Source: JAOABV01 sp039801465
GTDB taxonomy: Bacteria > Hydrothermota > Tepidihabitantia > Tepidihabitantales > CAIPLT01
DNA: 64,000 nt
Reading direction: 5' to 3'
Assembly: GCA_039801465.1 (NCBI GenBank)
Contig: JBDRUT010000008.1
Location: forward strand, 27,722 to 91,721
In this document: positions 53,217-61,519 of the stretch, in pieces
Position numbering within the stretch: position 1 is the stretch's first letter
Layout: each line of letters starts with the position of its first letter
Made by a program: the position numbers and the translations under genes
Notes under the pieces: generated by a model
Told to the model about the DNA's origin: nothing
The model's input: the letters and a program-made list of their open reading frames with translations, nothing else
Database searches by the model: none

Positions 53217-54126
53217 GTCTTGGACAAAGACATTGCGTACGCAACTGAAACTCAATAACGCGCTCGGCTTCAGTCAGTTGAGCGTCTTGGACAAAGACAT
53301 TGCGTACGCAACTGAAACACTTACAGCTGCCAATAACAGCTATGCAATGTCTTGGACAAAGACATTGCGTACGCAACTGAAACATTGGTCACCAGTTAGA
53401 CCAAAACTTTCTCGCAGAGTCTTGGACAAAGACATTGCGTACGCAACTGAAACTTATCTACTACTTCTGCACGATAAATACTATGTCTTGGACAAAGACA
53501 TTGCGTACGCAACTGAAACAATAACATCAATGCTTTCATCCGGAAACTCTTTGTCTTGGACAAAGACATTGCGTACGCAACTGAAACAATTTCCGCTGGT
53601 TTATCAGGATTAGCATAATGTCTTGGACAAAGACATTGCGTACGCAACTGAAACAAGTAGATTCCCGGTTGAAGTCGAATTTGAATCTGTCTTGGACAAA
53701 GACATTGCGGACGCAACTGAAACCCGCACCATCGGCACTGCTTGCTTGCAAAAAGTCTTGGACAAAGACATTGCGGACGCAACTGAAACATGGCAAATGG
53801 TGCATAATCGTAAATCTTTCGTCTTGGACAAAGACATTGCGGACGCAACTGAAACCTTCAACTTTGCGTGCAACACCACAAAGTTTGTCTTGGACAAAGA
53901 CATTGCGGACGCAACTGAAACAGGAAAAAATGTATATACAAACTATACCTAATGTCTTGGACAAAGACATTGCGGACGCAACTGAAACAACAGTAAATGA
54001 GATATATGCGATAGTGTAGAAATGTCTTGGACAAAGACATTGCGGACGCAACTGAAACACAAACCTGCCGCCGTACAACCTTTCGCCTTTCGTCTCGGCG
54101 AGAGTCATTGCGTACGCACTTTTAGG
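53217..54126 (+). CRISPR. CRISPR array 2 (14 repeats, 13 spacers)
   Basis: 35-base repeats start at 53217, 53284, 53349, 53419, 53485, 53553, 53620, 53689, 53755, 53821, 53887, 53954, 54024 and a degenerate last one at 54092. Spacers are 30-35 bases and all differ. The repeat starts GTCTTGGACAAAGAC and ends ACTGAAAC. The first seven have TTGCGTACGCAA; repeats 8-13 have TTGCGGACGCAA. The last repeat has the array 1 form (GTCTCGGCGAGAGTC), decaying after GCGTACGCA. Confidence 0.98.
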
Positions 54127-54152
54127 AGACCCTGAATCAAGTTCAGGGAGAC
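54127..54152. repeat. palindromic element within the array 2 trailer
   Basis: CCCTGAA-TCAAG-TTCAGGG hairpin. Similar CCTGAA/TTCAGG palindromes are near 34030 and 54250. After it comes AATTGCGGACAAAAATTTGAGC, a fragment like a repeat end plus the array 1 trailer, so the element seems inserted in the trailer. Confidence 0.6.
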
Positions 54153-54183
54153 AAAAATTCTTAAGAATTGCGGACAAAAATTT

Positions 54184-54209
54184 GAGCAGGTATCACCTGC
54201 TCTTTTTTT
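54184..54209 (+). terminator. rho-independent terminator after array 2
   Basis: GAGCAGGT (54184-54191), loop ATC, ACCTGCTC (54195-54202), then TTTTTTT. Confidence 0.85.
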
Positions 54210-55227
54210 AATACTTAAGATACTGAAAGCTAAGACCAAGCATTCCGCCCTGAAGTAAATTCAGGGTCTTTAATTCCGGACAGAGTTCAGGATTATAAAA
54301 AAACCTAAAATTAAAACTCTAAAATAGAAATATAAAACCTAATTTAAGTTTGAAGTGTTATCCGGATATAAGATTTCAAACAACTCACCTCTTTGACTTT
54401 ATGTTTTACCATCTTAAAAATAATCTAATAAATAAAGAATGATATATCTTAAAAAGAGTTCTCAAATTATCTGTTTTTTATAAAGTTAGATAAATACTTT
54501 TAAAAATTATATTAGATAATTTGCGCTAACAGATAGGCGACATAGTATATGGTATATTGGACAGGATAACGCTTTCAATGTGCTAAGATTCGGCTAACCC
54601 CGGGCTAGCCCCACCCTAGCCCCTTGCTTTCATCTATTTACCCCCCAAAAAATTAGCCTAAAATTAAAACACAATTTTAATCCGCAATTAGTAATCGTAA
54701 TTGTGTATCGTCAAAAATAAACATTCTGAAAAAATGCCGTTGAAAACACTGAACACACAACAGGAGAAAATCAATAATTTTAATAGCAAAAATTAACTTT
54801 TGCCGAACTCCTAAAACAACAGGCTCAAGCATTAAAAGAAGAAAAAATATAAGTCCATCTTAAATTTAATAAAACTTCACAAACATTGTCAATATTTCTA
54901 ATCTTTGAACAAAGATATTTTGGTTAAGTGCTTTCATCCGAAAGGATTTTTTATTCCTATTTAAGACCAAGACTAAAAGTCATACAATCTTTTTAATTAT
55001 ATACCCTTAATAACATTTTTCTCTTTTACTATTTTGTATTATTCTCTGAGTCTACCCTTAATATTATTTATCCTTTTACAATTTTGTATTATTTTCTGAC
55101 CCGCTCTTAAATAATGGTTTATATATTGAAGCGTGTAACTCTATTCACTAAGCAAAGAATACCCAACCTATTATATTTTACAGCACTAAATCAAATTAAG
55201 TATAATATAACTAATAGATTTATAAAC
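54210..55227. other. intergenic region with repeats, no gene
   Basis: Holds a CCCTGAA/TTCAGGG palindrome near 54250, the second arm of the inverted repeat pair (54422-54632), and phrases near 54724 and 54790 related to elements at 37.9 and 34.3 kb. No coding region was seen. Confidence 0.6.
54422..54632 (-). repeat. second arm of the inverted repeat pair
   Basis: Reverse complement of the 34.6-34.8 kb element: AATCTAATAAATAAAGAATG at 54422, GGCGACATAGTATATGG-type near 54536, and GGGCTAGCCCCACCCTAGCC near 54602-54622. Confidence 0.75.
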
Positions 55228-55665
55228 TTATTTCAATTCTGAAGTACAATTAGGACAACGAATGGCTTTTATCGGTATCACTGAATAACAATAGGGACAT
55301 TCTTTAGTTGTCGGTTCAGTCGGAACAGGTTCCGGCTTTCGTTTCAAACGATTTATTTGACGAATCACAAGGAATATTACGAAAGCAACAATTATAAAAT
55401 CGATAATCGTATTGATAAAAACTCCGTAATTTATTGTTGCCGCACCTGCTGATTTCGCTTCAGCGAGCGTGGTATAATGTTTCCCGGAAAGATTTATAAA
55501 TAAATTAGTAAAGTCGATTCGGCCCAGCAATAAACCAATCGGCGGCATAATTATGTCATTCACCAGTGATGTGACTATTTTCCCAAAAGCAGCGCCAATA
55601 ATGATGCCAATTGCCATATCCATTACATTTCCCCGCATCGCAAATTCTTTAAACTCTTTGAACAT
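55228..55665 (-). CDS. mscL: large-conductance mechanosensitive channel with zinc ribbon tail
   Basis: 145 aa inner-membrane tension-gated channel that releases solutes on hypo-osmotic shock. The opening FKEFKEFAMRGNVMDMAIGIIIGAAFGKIVTSLVNDIIMPPIG is diagnostic. The second helix is NTIIDFIIVAFVIFLVIRQINRL. In place of the usual C-terminal helical bundle it ends with ECPYCYSVIPIKAIRCPNCTSELK, a CxxC-CxxC zinc ribbon on the cytoplasmic side. AAGGGGGTGAT precedes the start. Confidence 0.95.
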   Translation of the reverse strand: MFKEFKEFAMRGNVMDMAIGIIIGAAFGKIVTSLVNDIIMPPIGLLLGRIDFTNLFINLSGKHYTTLAEAKSAGAATINYGVFINTIIDFIIVAFVIFLVIRQINRLKRKPEPVPTEPTTKECPYCYSVIPIKAIRCPNCTSELK

Positions 55666-55732
55666 TTTCTATCACCCCCTTCCATTTAATTTCTAAATCT
55701 CTGCATATTATAGTAGAGTCTTTCTTTTATTA

Positions 55733-57286
55733 TCATTTTGAACTTAAAAATCCAACTGGTAAAATCATTTCTTCCATTGACACACCACCATGTTGATAAC
55801 TGTGTTTGTAGGTCTTCTCATATTCTTTTGGTTTTGTGCTGTAGATAAAATAATAATCCGATTTGGCGATAACAAATCTTATACCTAAATGTTCCGCTGG
55901 TAGCATATATTCTTCAGGTTGACTTAGAATGATTGCCGTTTTCGGGTCGACTTTTAATGCTCCGCCGTATTTATAACGAAGATTTGCCGAAATTTCTCTT
56001 CCACCAGTAATAATTGTTGGCCGCTCAACCTTAATAAAACCATGGTCAGAAGTAATGATGATATGACAATCACGATTCTTCAATTTTTTAAGTAATGACA
56101 AAATCGATGAACTGGAAAACCAAACACGCGTAATATTTAAAAGACTTTGGTCGTCGGTTATCAATTCCTCAATGAGTCGAGCACTTTTTGTTGAATGGAT
56201 TAAAAGGTCTAAAAAATTTATTATAACAGTCGCTAATGGATAATAGCCACTATGGTCTTTTATTGGTTGAAGTTGAATCAGACTTTCTTGACTGTTTTCA
56301 ATATCTTCATTACTGCTGGTTTTTAGATATAATACTTTATTATTATAGGCTTGCGATTGAAGAAATTTTTGCAATAATACTGGTTCAAAGCGATTCTGAG
56401 CAGTATCATCAAATACCCAATCACTTTTACATCGTTGATAAATATCTAAGGGTAACATTCCAGCAAATATCGCATTTCGCGCATAAGGTGTGGCTGATGG
56501 TAGTAACGAACAATAAAATTCTTCTTTAATGTCAAAAATTTCTTTTAGAAATGGTACGCAGGCTAACCATTGGTCCATACGCATTGAATCAAAAATAAAA
56601 AGAAATACTGGTTTTTCTCGAAGTTTCGGTAAAACAAAGTGTCGCAAAAATTGATGAGATAATATCGGACCCTTATTTTTTTCAATAAGCCACAAGCGAT
56701 AATTTTCAACAATATAGTCAACGAATTGTCGATTACTCTCACGTTTCTCATCATTAAAACTCTGTTGAAGAATTTCATCGCCGAAACGGTTTATCAAGTT
56801 TTGCCATCGAATAATATTTTTATAATGGCTCACCCAGTCTTCAAAAGTTTTTATTTGCGAACGCGAAAGGAAAATTTTTGCGAAATCTCGTTTAATATGC
56901 TCGGCAATTATCGTTTTCTTTTCAACGAGTCTTTTAAGTGCGGCTAAAATCTGGACTGGCGTAAATGGTTTCACAATAAAATCATCAACCAATTGAGCAA
57001 AGGCTTGATTCATAATCTCTTCTTCTTGACATTTCGTCACCATTGCAACTAAAATATTAGGGTCAATCTCTTTAATCGTCTGAAGCACAGTTAGTCCATC
57101 CATCCCAACCATCATTTCATCTAATAATACCAAATCAAAATTCTGTTGCTTTACGAGTTGGATACCATCAGGACCGTTGCTTGCGGTTTCTACTTCATAT
57201 CCTTTCTCTTGCAAGAAATAAACATAAGGTCTTAAAAAATCTACTTCGTCATCAATCCATAATAGTTTTATTTTACTATTGCTCAT
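55733..57286 (-). CDS. porX: PorX-like response regulator with PglZ/alkaline phosphatase-like domain
   Basis: 517 aa from ATG 57286. The open frame can be read from a TTG at 57310, less likely. Receiver domain at 1-120 with LLWIDDE (Asp12, Asp13), phospho-acceptor Asp56 in LVLLDEMM and Lys in FIVKPF. A helical linker follows. The C-terminal PglZ/phosphatase-superfamily domain has PVFLFIFDSMRMDQW, LLPSATPYARNAIFAGMLP and IITSDHGFIKV. The same layout is found in PorX, which controls type IX secretion in Bacteroidota. It lies two bases after a PorY-like kinase gene. Confidence 0.9.
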   Translation of the reverse strand: MSNSKIKLLWIDDEVDFLRPYVYFLQEKGYEVETASNGPDGIQLVKQQNFDLVLLDEMMVGMDGLTVLQTIKEIDPNILVAMVTKCQEEEIMNQAFAQLVDDFIVKPFTPVQILAALKRLVEKKTIIAEHIKRDFAKIFLSRSQIKTFEDWVSHYKNIIRWQNLINRFGDEILQQSFNDEKRESNRQFVDYIVENYRLWLIEKNKGPILSHQFLRHFVLPKLREKPVFLFIFDSMRMDQWLACVPFLKEIFDIKEEFYCSLLPSATPYARNAIFAGMLPLDIYQRCKSDWVFDDTAQNRFEPVLLQKFLQSQAYNNKVLYLKTSSNEDIENSQESLIQLQPIKDHSGYYPLATVIINFLDLLIHSTKSARLIEELITDDQSLLNITRVWFSSSSILSLLKKLKNRDCHIIITSDHGFIKVERPTIITGGREISANLRYKYGGALKVDPKTAIILSQPEEYMLPAEHLGIRFVIAKSDYYFIYSTKPKEYEKTYKHSYQHGGVSMEEMILPVGFLSSK

Positions 57287-57287
57287 A

Positions 57288-58520
57288 TTATTTGTTATTT
57301 GTTTTTGCAATTGGTAATTGAATTGTAAAAACTGTATGACCGGGTTTGGATTCTTTTAAATAAAGTTTTCCTTTATGGTAATCTTCAACAATTCTTTTGG
57401 CTAAAGTCAAACCAACACCCCAACCATATTTTTTAGTCGTTGCGCCTGCCTTAAAGATATTTTTTATTAGTGCCGGTTTAACGCCTTCACCATTATCAAT
57501 AATGTCAATCTCTAAGAATTCATAATTCCGATATGGTTTTGTTATTATTTCGATCCGGCCAGGATTTGTGCCAATGGCTTGGACACTATTTTTCAGTAAA
57601 TTTTCTATTGTCCAAGAAAAAAGCACCTCGTCAACTTTGATGCTGGGATTAAATTCCAAATCTGCAATAAATTCTATACTCTTCGGAGTGCGGCGTTTTA
57701 TAAAAAGAATTACCGGTTCAATAATATCTTTGGGATACCGTAATTTTAATTCCGGAGGTAAACCGATACGACTGAAGCGTTCCAATACTTCTCTCATTCG
57801 AATAATATCTTCTTCCATTTGACTAAGTGCTGATGACAGTTGCAGTTTTTGATTTATTGAAGTTGTCTCGCTATTTGCTGACAATTGATGCTGTGTTGAT
57901 TTAAGGGTTTCTATCCATCCGGAAAGAGAAGAAATTGGTGTTGCCAATTGATGTGCCGTCTCCTTGGCTAAAGTCGTCCAAATTAATTCTTGTTCTCTTC
58001 GGTGATAGATAACAATTCCCCAAATGCCGATAAATATAAAAAGCACCAGAAATCCAAGTTGCAAAAACGGATATAATCTAAGTGCTTTTACTGAACTCGG
58101 CATGCCGTAATGAATCTCTCCAAGTTTTTTAATAGTATCATTAAGACTTATAATAAGCGGAATCGGTGAATGTTCATTATCTAAACGAGTCATTAGAACT
58201 TTCAATCTTTCCGGGGTCGGATTCTTTTCGCCTAAATTTATATATGATGTGGGATTACCTTCAGCATCAGTAATAATCACGGGAAAGTCAATTTTTTTGA
58301 TGACTTCTTCAAAGATTACATCTAATTCCGGAGAACTTTCGCTACCGGGTTCAGTTGCTCGCTGCATATATTGAGCATAAATTCGCGAGCGAACCGCAGT
58401 TTCTTTTTCTAACTGTTGAACCAGATAACGGGTATAAAAGAACCAAAAACCGGCTAAAATGATAATTCCGCTGATGAAGTAAAATTGGAGAAATCTAAAA
58501 CCAATTCTAAATGGTGTCAT
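57288..58520 (-). CDS. porY: PorY-like sensor histidine kinase
   Basis: 410 aa. Two membrane helices (about 12-30 and 154-172) flank an about 120-residue periplasmic sensor. The H-box LAKETAHQLATPISSLSGWIE holds His190 and is close to the PorY-type box. The ATPase domain has NLLKNSVQAIG (N), DNGEGVK (G1), IFKAGATTKKYGWGVGLTLAK (F/G2). With the downstream PorX-like regulator it forms a two-component pair for surface protein secretion. AUG start; the pair is almost without a gap. Confidence 0.88.
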   Translation of the reverse strand: MTPFRIGFRFLQFYFISGIIILAGFWFFYTRYLVQQLEKETAVRSRIYAQYMQRATEPGSESSPELDVIFEEVIKKIDFPVIITDAEGNPTSYINLGEKNPTPERLKVLMTRLDNEHSPIPLIISLNDTIKKLGEIHYGMPSSVKALRLYPFLQLGFLVLFIFIGIWGIVIYHRREQELIWTTLAKETAHQLATPISSLSGWIETLKSTQHQLSANSETTSINQKLQLSSALSQMEEDIIRMREVLERFSRIGLPPELKLRYPKDIIEPVILFIKRRTPKSIEFIADLEFNPSIKVDEVLFSWTIENLLKNSVQAIGTNPGRIEIITKPYRNYEFLEIDIIDNGEGVKPALIKNIFKAGATTKKYGWGVGLTLAKRIVEDYHKGKLYLKESKPGHTVFTIQLPIAKTNNK

Positions 58521-58582
58521 CAGTTAAATAGTAATATAACTCTCAGGATAAGTCAATATTAGTATCGCCAAACAGCACAGAT

Positions 58583-59938
58583 TTATTTTATTTTTTTGGC
58601 TAAGACTGTTGAATGTTTTTCCGAAATTGAATAGTTTTTTGATTTATATTCTAAAAACACAATATAAATCCCAATTGGGGCAATATTACCTTTTTCTGTT
58701 TTGCCGTCCCAGGTTATAATACCAGTTTGGGTTGCGAGTTTCTTGGATTCATAGGTTTTGACCAACTGGGCATTTAAATTATAAATAGAAACTCTTAATT
58801 TCCCATTGGTTTCAGGAAAATTGTATTGAATATATAAAGTGTCATCAATTCCATCACCATCAGGACTAAAAATTTTATTAGTGAGAGTATAATTATCTGT
58901 AGTCGATGTCACCCGAATAATCCTTGATAGTCGATTATTATTAGGTTTTTGGTCCTGAGCAAAAGCGACAACTGCTTCAAGCCGATGTTCTCCTTTAGGA
59001 ATTGACTGCCAGACAAAACTGAGTGTCGTTTCCGCTTGAGGTAAAATTGATAAATCAATACAAATATATAATCGTTCGTTAGGATCCTCTATGCTATCAC
59101 GGTCAATATCATTGAATACATTCAATGTGCATTGTCCGACAAATTGGTATCCTTTATTAGCAACGGTAACCGATATTGTAGCATTCTGATTTTCGGTAAT
59201 TATTAGTGGACTATGTTCAAAAGAAGAAATTGCTAAATCATAGTATGAAAATATACTATTATCTCTTCCTGGAGTTGAACCAGAAGTATCCAAGGACCGA
59301 ATCCAATTAATACTACTGTCTTCAGCCCAAGGTGAGATTCTTTCCCATGATAAACCATCGTTAGAAGTACCATAATCCCTGCGAGGAAAAGAGTCATTCG
59401 GATTAAATGGTGTACCAAAAGTTGAACTATCACCGGTCGGCGAAAAAAGCAGAACCGGATCAGTAGTGGTTAGCCCATTATCACCAAATGCAGTATTACC
59501 AATAGTTAACACTAAAAGATTGTCGGGGAATCGATATGGTTGAACATAACCGCCAACCGGATTAGAAGCAGTATATTCCGGATCTAAGATTACGGCAAAA
59601 CTATAAGGCGGGATTAATGTTGAATTAATGACGATATTAGGATAGCGGACTAATATCGTTGTATCCGTCCAAGCGATAATATTATCGTAAGCATCAAAGT
59701 CATAGATTCGCCAGCCAGATAAATCGACTGTGTCTGCAGTTATATTATAAAGTTCAATAAATTCATTGCGGTCTTCAGGTGAAAGAGGAGTGGAATTCGT
59801 TCCTTTCGGATTTGCCATAACTTCATTAATGACAACTCGGGATGTGAGTTTACTACGGGATAGCACATTTTGCGCATTTAAGAAATTACCGAAAAAAGAT
59901 AAAAGATTAAAACAACCGAGAATTAGGTAAAATCGCAT
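58583..59938 (-). CDS. secreted lamin-tail domain protein with C-terminal sorting module
   Basis: 451 aa. Signal peptide at 1-22 (FYLILGCFNLLSFFGNFLNAQ). LTD fold at about 30-180: SRVVINEVMANPKG, NEFIELYNITADTVDLSGWRIYD. A CARDB-like adhesive Ig domain near 230-340 (YDLAISSFEHSPLIITENQNATISVTVANKG). The C-terminal FSPDGDGIDDTLYIQYNFPETNGKLRVSIYNLNAQLVK and WDGKTEKGNIAPIGIYI form a FlgD/CHU_C-type sorting module. Probably a T9SS cargo attached to the surface. It lies upstream of the PorXY pair. Confidence 0.85.
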   Translation of the reverse strand: MRFYLILGCFNLLSFFGNFLNAQNVLSRSKLTSRVVINEVMANPKGTNSTPLSPEDRNEFIELYNITADTVDLSGWRIYDFDAYDNIIAWTDTTILVRYPNIVINSTLIPPYSFAVILDPEYTASNPVGGYVQPYRFPDNLLVLTIGNTAFGDNGLTTTDPVLLFSPTGDSSTFGTPFNPNDSFPRRDYGTSNDGLSWERISPWAEDSSINWIRSLDTSGSTPGRDNSIFSYYDLAISSFEHSPLIITENQNATISVTVANKGYQFVGQCTLNVFNDIDRDSIEDPNERLYICIDLSILPQAETTLSFVWQSIPKGEHRLEAVVAFAQDQKPNNNRLSRIIRVTSTTDNYTLTNKIFSPDGDGIDDTLYIQYNFPETNGKLRVSIYNLNAQLVKTYESKKLATQTGIITWDGKTEKGNIAPIGIYIVFLEYKSKNYSISEKHSTVLAKKIK

Positions 59939-59972
59939 TAGTGTTGAGTTTGGTTAATGATTAAAGTTCAAA

Positions 59973-60632
59973 TTAATGGGTTAGCGCGTAAGCAATAATA
60001 TTAATTCCCATTTTGAAAGCGTCTTCCCTTTTCTCCCATGGGTCATCATGCGCTTCAGTCCAGCCGTCGCTGATATTCGAATTCCAGGTATAAAAAACAA
60101 CCAAACGGCCTTGATAAAAGATACCGTAACCTTTTGGTGGACCTTCGTAGTGCTCATGAATTTTAGGTAGTCCGGAAGGAAATTTATAAATAAGATGATA
60201 AATCGGGTGTTCAAAAGGAAGTTCTACTAATTCATTTTCAGGAAAAACTTTCTTAATTTCCCGACGAAACGATTCATCCATTCCATAGTCGTCATCCGCA
60301 TACAAAAATCCGCCATTTATAAGATAAGTGCGTAATCGTTTTACTTCATCATCCGAAAAAGCAATATTGCCATGACCGGTCATAAACAAAAACGGATAGT
60401 TAAATAATTTTTCGTCATTAAGGCTCACAACTTTTTCATATTCCTCCATTTTTATATTAGTCCGCTTATTTATTTCCTTGGCTAAATTAGGAATCGCATC
60501 TGGGTCATTATACCAATCACCGCCCCCGGAGTACTTTAAGCGGGCAATGATTAAATTTTGTCCGCTAACCAATGTGAACCAACACAGAAAAATTAATAAG
60601 GTTAAATTAATAAGTTTGATTCTAACGCGCAT
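59973..60632 (-). CDS. DUF4159 domain-containing secreted protein
   Basis: 219 aa. Signal peptide at about 1-24 (LINLTLLIFLCWFTLVSGQ). The rest is DUF4159: RLKYSGGGDWYNDPDAIPNLA, LFMTGHGNIAFSDDEVKRLRTYL, GGFLYADDDYGMDESFRREI and HPIYHLIYKFPSGLPKI. The family has a glutamine-amidotransferase-like fold and often sits next to MoxR/BatA genes; none is here. Function not known. The start overlaps the PHP gene by 11 bases. Confidence 0.88.
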   Translation of the reverse strand: MRVRIKLINLTLLIFLCWFTLVSGQNLIIARLKYSGGGDWYNDPDAIPNLAKEINKRTNIKMEEYEKVVSLNDEKLFNYPFLFMTGHGNIAFSDDEVKRLRTYLINGGFLYADDDYGMDESFRREIKKVFPENELVELPFEHPIYHLIYKFPSGLPKIHEHYEGPPKGYGIFYQGRLVVFYTWNSNISDGWTEAHDDPWEKREDAFKMGINIIAYALTH

Positions 60633-61482
60633 GTTTCAATTTTTCCAAATATTCATAAGGTAATTTCATTTCGCCGATAAGAATTTTACCTTTACGACCA
60701 CCATGACAATCAGTTCCGCCAACCGCGACCAAATTTCTAATCATTACTAAATTTAAGAGAAAATTAATATCACCTTCAGTATGTTCTAATCGCCACACCT
60801 CTAATCCGACAATCCCTTCATCAATCAAAAAACTAATCATTGCTCGGTTTTGATAACTCAATGGATGGGCTAATATTGGAATCCCGTGAAAACGGCGGAT
60901 AAATTTAATGGCTTCTTTGGGTGAAAGTTTCTCTTTGGGCACATAAGCCGGACAATGGTAACCAATGAATTTCCAGAATGCCTCATCATAACAGGAAATA
61001 TATCCTGATTCAAGTAAAACTTGTGCAATATGGGGCCGACCAACTGACCCGACACCAGCTAATTCAATGACTCGCTCCCAATCAACTTTTGCGCCCTGTT
61101 TGGCAAGTCTTTCTACCATTGATTTTGCTCGAGCAATACGTTTTTGTTGGATGTCAGCCAAAAACTCATTCAATTTTCTATTTTTATAATCAATATAATA
61201 GCCAATAATATGAATATCATGTTCGCCGAGAATACAACTCATTTCAACTGCTGGTACAATTTCGACACCCTCCTTCGCACCTTGGCGTTTAGCCGGTTCA
61301 ATTCCACCAACAGCATCATGGTCAACAATTCCAACTGCAGATAAACCAACCTCTTTTGCTTTGACCACAACTTGTTCTGGCGTTAATAGCCCATCCGAGA
61401 AAACGGTATGAATATGCAGGTCGCAAAATCGGGCATCTTTTTTGTGTGGTTTGAATATTGAGTTTAGAAAACTCATAATCAA
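60622..61482 (-). CDS. PHP-domain phosphoesterase (YciV/RNase AM-like)
   Basis: 286 aa. PHP metal motifs: CDLHIHTVFSDG (His23, His25), GIVDHDAVGG, VPAVEMSC with Glu, a His-rich ILAHPLS, and GGTDCHGG. The layout matches bacterial YciV-type enzymes that remove 3' or 5' phosphates from nucleoside bisphosphates or trim short RNAs. It is not fused to a polymerase. Close packing with DUF4159 suggests co-transcription without a functional tie. Confidence 0.88.
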   Translation of the reverse strand: MIMSFLNSIFKPHKKDARFCDLHIHTVFSDGLLTPEQVVVKAKEVGLSAVGIVDHDAVGGIEPAKRQGAKEGVEIVPAVEMSCILGEHDIHIIGYYIDYKNRKLNEFLADIQQKRIARAKSMVERLAKQGAKVDWERVIELAGVGSVGRPHIAQVLLESGYISCYDEAFWKFIGYHCPAYVPKEKLSPKEAIKFIRRFHGIPILAHPLSYQNRAMISFLIDEGIVGLEVWRLEHTEGDINFLLNLVMIRNLVAVGGTDCHGGRKGKILIGEMKLPYEYLEKLKHAR

Positions 61483-61519
61483 TTAAATTTTATAAACAAA
61501 ATTAGTATAATTTCTAAAA

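Noticed and set aside
53143..54177. Several 60-213 codon open frames on both strands across array 2
   Set aside because: They are made by the 35-base repeats; the peptides are repeated SWTKTLRTQLK or FSCVRNVFVQD motifs and not genes.
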